From positions 2,790,001 through 2,854,000 of the forward strand of contig NC_085124.1 of the NCBI RefSeq assembly GCF_030269925.1: a stretch of DNA of 64,000 nt. Direction: 5' to 3'. Both the position numbers and the translations under genes were made by a program. Positions 25,901 through 37,900 of the stretch are shown here, one piece after another. The notes under the pieces are model-generated. The model did not search any database. It was given only the letters and a program-made list of their open reading frames with translations, and had not been told where the DNA came from. The first letter of the stretch is position 1; every line of letters begins with the position of its first letter. This DNA comes from Bombyx mori (lineage: Eukaryota > Arthropoda > Insecta > Lepidoptera > Bombycidae).

Positions 25901-28900
25901 AGGTGATTACGAATCCTGCATAATTTATAAAAGCGGCCCACTCCGGCTGCGCTCGGGTCTTTTAGGTATTTTTATTACACCTTGGGTTACATTATTGGAG
26001 TTTTAGTAAGGATACCTATTTTTTTTTAAATATAGCTTATGTCACTCGGGAATAGTGTAGTTACCAAACAGTGAAAGAATTTTTCAAATCGTCTCAGTAG
26101 TTTCGGAGCCTATTCAATACAAACAAACATCGCGAGTATCTACTAACTCTGTTGCTCTTGAGTTGTTGGTTTATCTCTGGATGTTCATTATCGATATATG
26201 TTTATATTTAATCGTATGTAAACATGTATGTCAGTCTCTGGTACCCACGCTTCCTGGTGAAACTGGAAAAGCTGCGGGGCCACCGGTATCCTTAATTTAA
26301 AAAAATATACCGACTACGTACCACCGCTAGGCTTATTTCTATCTAGACAGCTAGGAGTGTATTGATGCAATAAAATTGGCGTTTCTTTCCCAGGACTTAG
26401 AAGATTTACACATAAAGAAATGCATGAATAGTTGTAAACGAAAGTGCAGTATATCGGATGAATGGTGCTTCATAGAGAGACCGTTTCAATCGTTGCTTGA
26501 GCTAAGCGTCGCGGGAGGTCGCTGGTACAAAGCTTTTACCGTGCAAGATATATTTAATGTGAGTACTAAAACTGATTATGTTTCGTTTGCAATGGAAGGA
26601 AAAAGAAAGAAATTATTTTAAGTAAACAAATCCATTGGTCCAGAACCAATTAAACCACCAGAAACCAAAAACACAATATGTAAAAAAGTTAAACTTAGTT
26701 AACCTTCTAATACAAAAACGACAGTCCAAAGCACAGTAGGATATTTTTTTGCTGTGCTACGGATGAACAAAGGAGAAAAGTACAATAACGATCTTAACCA
26801 TTTGACGATCGTTTTCTAATTAATTATATTCTAACATTGTTGAGGTTTTCAGTAAAAGGAGACCAGTAGTGTTCTTAGACAATTATATTCACGGAAAGAG
26901 ACAGAAGGAACCATGACAGACATATTTAAACAAGTAGCCATAGACTAATATAAATCAGTATTATAAAATTATCATAGATTACAACAAACATAATGACATA
27001 CGTAATGATAACTGGCAAAGTGGAAGGGTAAAGATAAATGCGTTGGTATAATAGGAGAAATATATAGGAGAGTGAATGCAATACAGAGTACCTAGCCAGA
27101 GACAAGGCGAGTTGGTACAGCATCGGAAGGATGAAACTCATGGATGGAAGTGGTCACGACCCTCAGACGCGATGATCACGACTGAACGAGGAGGAACGCA
27201 TTGACAATGTCAATGAACTGTGTGTACGAGCGAGACGCGATAAATAAGATAAACAGCATTCTCTTACAGATTCTGAGGCGTGAAGGAAGTAATAATTACA
27301 GACTGGTCGCCGGAAACACGGGGCAAGGTAATCCTAAGCTTAAGGCTTGCTAGAGCATATTTCTGTTTCGTGGGGAAATTTGTGCGTTCATCCTTGATAT
27401 AGGAGTGGTGCGATCGTGCGTGATTACCGTTATGACATAAGGACACGACATGGTGCTGTACAAGCGTAGTACAAGATCAGCCTCGGGGGCCTAATCAACA
27501 AGACCGCCGCTGTACACGTGTTGAACGATGCGAGTAGCGTTGAGGCAGAAACTTATGTACTTATTCACATGACTCCTTTAAATAAATACGTATACAGGGT
27601 GTTCATAAATTGATTCTACAAAAGAATAGTATCGTGTAGTAAAACTGAAACAGGAAAATAAACTTTGGCCAATTATTTATTGATGGTCCGGGCATTGTGA
27701 ATACGATTGAGCAAGGCATTTCAAAAGTAGGTTTAATTCTTGTTTTTCTAATACGATTCTAAACTAGATCTCATGTCTCGAGGCTCCGGAAACCGTTTCA
27801 TTCTATTCACTATTTCAGTCACGCACTGCGGCTTTGGATAAATAAACAGTTTCACCGAAGCACAAATTAAAACTCAATTTAATTATCACGACGCTTAAGG
27901 TCACTTAAGGTACTTAATATCACAATTTACCTCTTTCGGTTTGCTTCAGGTGATCCATTCGTTGGCTGAGCCTTTGCTCTGGCTGTGCCCTTGCTCTGGT
28001 TGAGCCCTTGCTCGCGACCTGTCCTTGTGAAACTGGAAAGGCCTCCGGGCCACCAGTAAAACCACAATCATAAAAAAAGTGATCCATTCGCTTTTTCGTG
28101 TCGAACGTAACTAATTACTAACCATCGCGTCGTCTTTGCAAGTCTTTTATAGTCCATACGACATCTCTATAATTTTCCAGAACATTCCCGATAGTACTAG
28201 TCGTTTCGATATCCGTTTTCATTATTTGACATCAGATGGCGTTATTCGTACCGGTCTAACATTTCGTTTGCCTAACAACGTTGATAAAACAAATGCTATT
28301 CCAGGAGTTTATCCAATAAAAACGGAGCCAAAGATCTACATAGACATATCGTCGATAGACCGACTGAAGGACGCGCATTCAGACGAGAACTTGAATCTGG
28401 GAGCCGGCCTGAGCTTGACCGAAACCATGGATGTCTTTGAAAGGTGGTCTACGAACGAGGAGTACAAATACTTGCTGCAGCTCCGTGAGCATGTGGATTT
28501 AGTCGCACACGTGCCTGTACGAAATGTGAGTGGATAATTGATGAGTTTCTTTAATGAACAAAACACTGGTGCTTACTGGAGGTAGGTCGACTTGTGAGCC
28601 CGCACGGGTAGGTACCACCACCCTGCCTGTTTCTGCCGTGAAGCAGTAATTCGTTTCGTTTGAAGGGTGAGGCAGCCGTTGTAACTATACTGTGACCTTA
28701 GAACTTATATCTCAAGGTGGGTGGTATAGATGTCTATGAGCTCCAGTAACCACTTAACACCAGGTGGACTGTGAGCTCTTCCACCCATCTAAGCAATAAT
28801 TTTTTAAAAAAAAAAAATGATTTTTATTACATTGCGCGCTGCAGCTGTAAAAACAAGTTGAACTATAAAAAAATAATTTATCGAATACAATTTTACTTAG

Positions 28901-31900
28901 CTCTAGCTTAGATAACTATGTAAATTGATGTTCGTCTGAAGTAGGTACAGCTCACTTAAGAATGGATAAATGCTTATATTCTTTCAATTTACCTTTACAG
29001 ATCGGCACTCTTGGTGGGAACTTGGCTTTGAAGAACAAGCACAATGAATTCCCTTCAGATATTTTCTTACTGCTGGAAACGATTGGAGCGACTGTCGGAA
29101 TAAGTAAGCTCCTTTTTTTCAGACGTCAAATCAACCTCTATATACTTTTAGGCATTTTACTCCAATATGTACTTATTGTGGCGGTAGCCATCACAGAACA
29201 CAAAATATTTGACAGATGCCTGAATCTCGCTTACGACATTTTCAAGATAAGTTTGCATATATACAAGTTCCGAACAACAACATCTGGACCATTCCGATAG
29301 AAGCACCCGTCACGTGCGGACGTGCTCATCGACCACTCGATCGCCCGGTCTTTGTTCGCCCGGCTTTTGTTAGCCCGGCCATTGTTCGCGCGGCCTGTGT
29401 TCGTGGTACATCTGCCGACTAAGTGCTCTTTCTGGAAGTTTTTATTTGTTTTGTTTCCTTTTGTTGTTTCTGTGTTCGTGGTACATCTGCCGACAAACTG
29501 TTTTCCTGGAAGTGTTCAATTGTTCTGTTTCTTTTTGTTATTTCCGTTTTGTTGTGTTTTTTCTTTGTCCTGTAGTAATCGTGCCGCATCGCCACCTGTG
29601 TTCAATAGAACCGCTCAGGTCCGAGAAGTTGGGGCCTCGCCGCAAGGCGAGTGTTTTCAAGACCCGGGGCCGCCCCACCTGGGCACTCAGCGATCATGGA
29701 CGCTGTATTCGCGGAATTCCTCCGACTTCGCCACCCACAGCTCGCCTCAGAGTTTCTGGCCTTCAAGGCCGATCACTCCGCCGTGGACTCCGCCGAGCTC
29801 GCTGCTCCTGCGTCGCCTGTACCTGCGTGCAAAGCTTCTGCATCGAGCACCGCAGCCTCCGTCGTGCCTGCCGTTCCCGCGTCGCCTATACTGGCGAGTA
29901 AAACTGCTGCGTCGTCCGCCGTGGCCACCGTTCCAGCAGCGCGATCATCCGCAGCCTCCGTCGTGCCCTCCAAAACACCTGCTCGTAGGTCACCTGCGCC
30001 CGCCTCCTCGTCCTCCGACTCTGACTCGGAGATGGAGGTCGACCTCGCTCCCGCCTCATCGACGGATGGATTCACCCTGGTACAAAAGGGTAAGAAGCGT
30101 GCCGCGGAGTCTCGAGCTCCCGCGGCCGCTAAAATTAGCAAAGCCGCGAACGCGTCGCGCCCCCGCCCTCAGACTCCCGTTGCGCCTCCAGCCCGTGCCA
30201 CTCCGTCGCCGCGTCCGGTGGCACAAAATAAAACCCAGACCCCTCCCCCGGTAATCCTCCAAGAGAAGGCAGCTTGGGATCGAGTTTCCCTGGCCCTTAA
30301 GGCCAAAAATATCAACTTCACGAATGCCCGTAACCTCGCGAACGGCATTCAAATTAAGGTTCGAACACCCGACGACCATAGGGCCCTCTCTTCTTACCTC
30401 CGTAAGGAGCGTATAAGTTTCCACACGTATACGCTCCAGGAGGAGCGCGAACTCCGTGCCGTCATACGTGGCATCCCTAAAGAGTTGGATGCCGAGTTAG
30501 TCAAGGCCGACCTTCTCGAACAAGGCCTACCGGTTAACTCCGTACACCGCATGCACACAGGTCGCGGAAGGGAGCCATATAACATGGTTCTCGTCGCCCT
30601 CCAGCCTACCCCCGAGGGTAAGCAAATATTCAACATCCGAACGGTCTGTAGCCTTTCCGGAATCGCCGTCGAAACCCCACACAAGAAAGGCACACCTAGC
30701 CAGTGCCATAACTGCCAATTATACGGGCATTCTTCCCGTAACTGTCACGCGCGCCCCCGATGCGTCAAGTGTTTAGGAGATCACGCCACGGCCCTCTGCA
30801 CTCGCGATCAAAAAACCGCGACGGAACCGCCTAGCTGCGTCCTGTGTCGTACACAGGGTCACCCCGCAAATTACCGCGGATGCCCCCGAGCCCCGAAAAT
30901 AAATCGCCGCGTCGCCCGCCAAAACCGCCTCCGAGCTTCCGGCCCAGACATCAAAGCCTCGGCACCCTCTGTGTCGCAGGCTAAGCCAGCGTTCGTTCCG
31001 GCGCCGGTGCCCAGTGTCTCGGCTTGGGCGAAACCGCTGCCGTACACGAACACGGTTACAACTCCCTCCTCCGCGATTCGTCCCGCCCCCGCAACTCGTC
31101 CCTCTCCCGCGACTTGCCCTCCGCCCGCGTCCGACAATCTCGCTTTAGCGATCGACTTCTTTCAGTCGATCAACTTTGAGCGCGTTAACGCTTTGGGCGA
31201 CGCCATTCGCGCTGCCTCCACTGCACAACACTTTATCGCCGTTGTGCAAGAATACGCCGACGTATACGCGTCATTAAATACGTACGTCCTCCCCTCACTC
31301 CGCCGGTAATCAATGGCGTATATAAGTAGAATAAAGCCCCTATCCGTAACGATAGGATTTTTTAACGCTTACGGTCACGCAAATCAACGTGATCAGGTTT
31401 CTGAATTTTTGCGTGACCATCAAATTGATATCTTTTTAGTGCAGGAGACCCTACTTAAGCCCGCGCGCCGTGACCCTAAAATCGCGAACTATAACATGGT
31501 CAGGAACGACAGGCTCTCTGCTCGTGGTGGTGGTACCGTCATTTACTATAGAAGAGCCCTGCATTGCGTCCCGCTCGATCCTCCCGCGCTCGCTAATATC
31601 GAAGCATCAGTGTGCCGAATCTCACTGACGGGACACGCGCCGATCGTTATCGCGTCCGTTTATATTCCACCGGATAAGATCGTTCTAAGCAGTGATATCG
31701 AGGCGCTGCTCGGCATGGGGAGCTCTGTCATTCTGGCGGGCGACCTAAATTGTAAACACATCAGGTGGAACTCACACACCACAACCCCGAATGGCAGGCG
31801 GCTTGACGCGTTAGTCGATGATTTCGCCTTCGATATCGTCGCTCCGCTAACACCGACTCACTACCCGCTAAATATCGCGCATCGCCCGGATATACTCGAC

Positions 31901-34900
31901 ATAGCATTATTAAAAAACGTAACTCTGAGCTTACACTCGATCGAAGTAGTTTCAGAGTTAGATTCAGACCACCGTCCCGTCGTTATGAAGCTCGGTCGCG
32001 CTCCCGACTCCGTTCCCGTCACGAGGACAGTGGTGGATTGGCACACGCTGGGCATCAGCCTGGCTGAATCTGATCCACCATCCCTCCCGTTTAACCCGGA
32101 CTCTACCCCGTCTCCTCAGGATACCGCTGAAGCCATAGACATCTTAACGTCACACATCACCTCAACATTAGATAGATCATCGAAACAAGTTGTAGCGGAG
32201 GACTTCCTTCACCGCTTCAAATTGTCCGATGATATTAGGGAACTCCTTAGAGCTAAGAACGCCTCGATACGCGCCTACGACAGGTATCCTACCGCGGAAA
32301 ATCGTATTCGAATGCGTGTCCTACAACGCGACGTAAAGTCTCGCATCGCCGAAGTCCGAGATGCCAGATGGTCTGATTTCTTAGAAGGACTCGCGCCCTC
32401 CCAAAGGTCTTACTACCGCTTAGCTCGTACTCTCAAATCGGATACGGTAGTAACTATGCCCCCCCTCGTAGGCCCCTCAGGCCGACTGGCGGCGTTTGAT
32501 GATGACGAAAAAGCAGAGTTGCTGGCCGATACATTGCAAACCCAGTGCACGCCCAGCACTCAATCCGTGGACCCTGTTCATGTAGAATTAGTAGACAGTG
32601 AGGTAGAAGGCAGAGTCTCCTTGCCACCCTCGGATGCGTTACCACCCGTCACCCCGATGGAAGTTAAAGACTTGATCAAAGACCTACGTCCTCGCAAGGC
32701 TCCCGGTTCCGACGGTATATCCAACCGCGTTATTAAACTTCTACCCGTCCAACTCATCGTGATGTTGGCATCTATTTTCAATGCCGCTATGGCGAACTGT
32801 ATCTTTCCCGCGGTGTGGAAAGAAGCGGACGTTATCGGCATACATAAACCCGGTAAACCAAAAAATCATCCGACGAGCTACCGCCCGATTAGCCTCCTCA
32901 TGTCTCTAGGCAAACTGTATGAGCGTCTGCTCTACAAACGCCTCAGAGACTTCGTCTCATCCAAGGGCATTCTCATCGATGAACAATTCGGATTCCGTAC
33001 AAATCACTCATGCGTTCAACAGGTGCACCGCCTCACGGAGCACATTCTTGTGGGGCTTAATCGACCAAAACCGTTATACACGGGAGCTCTCTTCTTCGAC
33101 GTCGCAAAAGCGTTCGACAAAGTCTGGCACAACGGTTTGATTTTCAAACTATTCAACATGGGTGTGCCGGATAGTCTCGTGCTCATCATACGGGACTTCT
33201 TGTCGAACCGCTCTTTTCGATATCGAGTCGAGGGAACCCGCTCCTCCCCACGACCTCTCACAGCTGGAGTCCCGCAAGGCTCTGTCCTTTCACCCCTCCT
33301 ATTTAGCTTATTCGTTAACGATATTCCCCGGTCGCCGCCGACCCATTTAGCTTTATTCGCCGACGACACGACTGTTTACTATTCCAGTAGAAACAAGTCC
33401 CTAATCGCGAAGAAGCTTCAGAGCGCAGCCCTAGCCCTAGGACAGTGGTTCCGAAAATGGCGCATAGACATCAACCCAGCGAAAAGTACTGCGGTGTTAT
33501 TTCAGAGGGGAAGCTCCACACGGATTTCCTCCCGTATTAGGAGGAGGAATCTGACACCCCCGATTACTCTCTTTAGTCAATCCATACCCTGGGCCAGGAA
33601 GGTGAAGTACCTGGGCGTTACCCTGGATGCATCGATGACATTCCGCCCGCATATAAAATCAGTCCGTGACCGTGCCGCGTTTATTCTCGGTAGACTCTAC
33701 CCCATGATCTGTAAGCGGAGTAAAATGTCCCTTCGGAACAAGGTGACACTTTACAAAACTTGCATAAGGCCCGTCGTGACTTACGCGAGTGTGGTGTTCG
33801 CTCACGCGGCCCGCACACACATAGACACCCTCCAATCCCTACAATCCCGCTTTTGCAGGTTAGCTGTCGGGGCTCCGTGGTTCGTGAGGAACGTTGACCT
33901 ACACGACGACCTGGGCCTCGAATCAATTCGGAAATACATGAAGTCAGCGTCGGAACGATACTTCGATAAGGCTATGCGTCATGATAATCGCCTTATCGTA
34001 GCCGCCGCTGACTACTCCCCGAATCCTGATCATGCAGGAGCCAGTCACCGTCGACGCCCTAGACACGTCCTTACGGATCCATCAGATCCAATAACCTTTG
34101 CACTAGACGCCTTCAGCTCTAGAAGCAGGCTTAGGGACCTCGGTAACCGTACTCGTCGAACTCGACAAAGAGTTCGCCGTGCAACCTAACCCATGAATCA
34201 GCTCGCTGAGTTTCTCGCCGGATCTTCTCAGCGGGTCGCGATTCCGATCCGGTAGTAGATTCATTCGCGAAGCAGCTACTCTTGAGTTGTTAGGTCTCCT
34301 TCGGAGGCGCTCGGTCAGCTGTTAGCAAATCCCACCCTTCCTGGCTGAGCCTTTGCTCGCCCACCTGTCCTGGTGAAACTGGAAAGGCCTCCGGGCCACC
34401 AGTAATCGTTCAATCATAAAAATAAAAAAAAATAAAAAAAAAACATCTGGACCGTCGGTCTACCGAGCAATATAACCCGCTCTGTGGAAGATCTTCCCTT
34501 TGTCGTATATCTCTATACTTATTTATTATAATTGCATCTTCTAAGATTCCTGTTTATAGATAAGCAGATCTTTTTATAAATTTCTTAAGGAAGATCCATC
34601 TAAAACTAGATTTTCCAAGCGATTTTTAATCAAGAAAGAATGCAGCACATTTTAGCTTTCCGCAATGGAGAGTTACTTGTGTCAGTCTTTGGTACATAAA
34701 CTATAAGTCGATTAGCTACGAGTCGTCGTACCCCCTTACGTGGGCATGGAACGACCCTCGGGGATAATCCCTTTGTCCGGGCATGATCTCCCTGCCCAAC
34801 TGGGCAAGGGTGACTGTATATCTATTAGTACGTAAAATCATGAGACAAAGAAAATAAAGTAGTTTTCTTATTGCTTTATTGGGTGGTTGATCTCACAGCC

Positions 34901-37900
34901 CACCTGAGCCCATAGACATTTACAACGTAAATGCCGCCACTCACCTTGTAATAAGAGTTCTAAAGTCTCAGTATAGTTACAACGGCTGCCCAACCCTTCA
35001 AACTAAAACGCATTACTGCTTCACGGCAGAAATAGGCAGGTTATTTTAAAAACCTTAACCTGCGTTGCTCCGGTCAAGAGATTTACCGGGATACATTTTT
35101 AAATAAAAGACAAATTATTTTCTAATTAAAATTACGCAATGTAACACAAAATTTAAGTCAAATGACGCGCAGGGTCATCGCACCCATGCAATCCTGTGTC
35201 GCTTCTTTTACAAAATATGAACTTACAAAAGCATTAATTATGTATAATAATGTTAGCAACTATTTCAATTTATTTCTGGATTTTTTTTTCTGGATAATTT
35301 TTTTCTGGATTTCAGAAATGCATAATATGTTTTCAGACAATTAAAACAAATACTCTTCAATGTTTTTTTAAGCGCAATAATTTCTTAACACTTATGTATA
35401 TAGTACGTATAATAAATAATATGTAATCATCTAAAATCGTTTCAGTAAAAAGCGATATGAAGATTTCTGATGTGAGCATGTCGCAGTTCCTGAAAATGGA
35501 TCTCAAAAATAATCTCATAGGCGATGTTAAGCTGCCTCCTTTATCAGCGAATAACCTCTTAAGGACATACAAGGTACGCGGTATTATTTATATCGGAAAC
35601 AACGACAATACTATCATACTCGTGGTCGTTTCTTTGCCACGTACCATCCGGCTTTGGAATTAGTTCCCCTCCACGGTGTTTCCCGAGCGCTATGACATGT
35701 CCTTCTTCAAACGAGGCTTGTGGAGAGTACTTAATGGTAGGCAACGGCTTGGCATTGCTGAAGTCCATGGACGACGGTAACCACTCACCATTAGGTGGGC
35801 TTCGTCTGCCTACAAGGAGAAGATCTGACGAGAACCTCAGTGGGCTTCACGAGGGACAAGCTGTCAGCTACCAGTTGTAATCAGCAATTACAGTCTGAAG
35901 ATTCCTGAAATCGGTCCAGCCTATACGCAACTTACACCAACACCAATCCGCTTTTATATATTTAGCTTTAGCTTCCTCGATAAATTTCCAAAAGAAAACT
36001 TACGAACTGTGGCACAAAAGTCACCTCTACAGTTTACATTTCAATTCTTTTTCATTTATTTATTGTAACAACAAATGCGCAATATATTTAACAGATAATG
36101 CCGCGAGCCCAGAACGCACACGCCATCGTCAACGCCGGTTTCTTGTTCAAACTGGACCAGGAGAAAAAGGTCGCTGGTTCGAACATAATATACGGAAACA
36201 TAAGCCCTTCATTCGTTCACGCCACTCAAACGGAGAACAGCTTAATCGGTCTGGAGTTGTTTAAGGACGAGACCTTGTCGAAGGCACTCGAGATACTGGA
36301 AAAGGAAATAATTCCTGTTGATTTGCCTCCAGAACCGTCACCGTCCTGTAGGAAGCACCTAGCGCTAGGCTTATTTTATAAGGTTAGTAATGTGACGTAT
36401 TATAATTGGATTAGTTTTGTTTTTGACTATTGCTTGCATGAGAGAATAGACCTGGTGAATTAATTAGTTAGTGGTGATTTAGATTAGAATTTACTGGTGG
36501 TAGGACCTCTTGGGAGTCCGCAAGGGTAGGTACCACCACCCTGCTTATTTCTGCCGTAAAGCAGTAATGCGTTTCTGTTTGAAGGGCGGGGTAGCCGTTG
36601 TAACTATACTTGAGACCTTATAACTTGTATCTCAAGGTGGATGGCGCATTTACGTTGTAGATGTCTATGGGCTCCAGTAACCATTAAACACCAGGTGGGC
36701 TGTGAGCTCGTCCACCCATCTGAGCAATAAAAAAAGGCAGTTCATATGACATTTCATTTGTAACCCGTCAAAATTATGGAAGTAATAAGGAGAAGGAGCC
36801 CCATATCAGTGTAACAAAAAGTGTCCGCCGAAAAGGAGCCAATTAAGGTAGCGCCACAATAGCAAGTGGAAAGTTTTTAAAAACAACGCCTTAATATATT
36901 ATTAGAGTAGGAAACTAAATGAAGGCGTAGAGAAACACTACGTAAATAATAATCAAAATGAATAGTTGAAATTTTAAGCACCGCATATTTTTTAACTATA
37001 CAAGTTACAAAAATTATAGAATTTTTCAACCCAGTACTCTTCGCTTTGTTTAAAACTGCTATTATATTCATACTAGCTGGCCCGGCAAACGTTGCTTTGC
37101 AATATAAATTATTTCTAGGAAAGATAAATAACCTATATACCGACTGCAACGCCATCTGCCGGGCGGATTTGTAAATCTAAACCAGCCTTTCCCAAAGTGG
37201 GCGATAACGCCCCCTTGTGGGCGCTGCAGGCCTAAAAGGGGGCCGTAAGAGACCCAGAAAAAAATGGGGGCGTTATGTTGAGGCTTGGAAGGCGATTTGT
37301 AATTTCATCTGGGAGGACTCTTACACACCGACTGTGCTCTCGCTTTAGTGGTTTTTCAGTAGGTGAAAAGATGGGGACGCTAAAAAATAATTTATTCACA
37401 AAGTGGGCAGTAGACAAAATAAGTTTTGGAACCCCTGATCTAAACCATTCTGGAATCCACCTGAAGGTACACAAAAAATTTCATTAAAATCGGTCCAGCC
37501 GCTTAGGAGGATTCAAGTGACAAACACGCACAGACGAAATTTTATGTATATAATATGAAAATCTTGCCAAAAAAATGAAAGTTTATAATTTACAAATAAA
37601 AATAGGGGTTGATCGTGGAGAGGTGAAAAATTCAGAGTAATATGATTTTTTTTATTCTAGTCGGGCATAAATATGCTCTATAAGCATTGTCCTCTTTCGG
37701 CCGGGGTATAAAAAAATTAACTATATTTAATTTATTTTCATAGATTAAAAGCAATTTCTTAAGTCCACGGTAGATGGCACTTGACGAATAAGCAACGCAA
37801 ATGAAAATTCTAACAGATGGCGCTGTGCATTTGAACCACAAAAACTGAATCGCGATGACGAGATGCGTCTTATTCGAGTGACCTTCCTCGCCTTGTCTAG

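Larger units (their letters stand above)
29291..34442 (+). mobile_element. Full-length jockey-clade LINE with intact ORFs
   Basis: A 5,152-bp non-LTR retrotransposon in AOX intron 8, same strand as the gene. It has a 5' UTR with tandem repeats, ORF1 (Gag, zinc knuckles), ORF2 (endonuclease plus reverse transcriptase), a 3' UTR ending GGCCTCCGGGCCACCAGTAA and an A-rich tail. It is bounded by an identical 11-bp direct repeat ACATCTGGACC at 29280-29290 and 34443-34453. Both ORFs are uninterrupted, which with the perfect duplication points to a young and possibly still active copy. The GC content is much higher than that of the host intron. Confidence 0.93.

Noticed and set aside
28136..28304. 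Upstream extension of AOX exon 7
   Set aside because: Although open, it breaks the [14 protein letters not shown] junction with exon 6. The acceptor at 28303-28304 is well placed.
29216..29422. Open frame reading across the LINE 5' border (VPNNNIWT...)
   Set aside because: The match on the other side (43198-43330) shows this is a dispersed repeat, not an exon. The frame is accidental.
29322..30254. 310-residue open frame overlapping LINE ORF1
   Set aside because: It is a shifted frame in GC-rich DNA (Arg/Pro-rich). The overlapping frame carries the zinc knuckles, so this one is a shadow.
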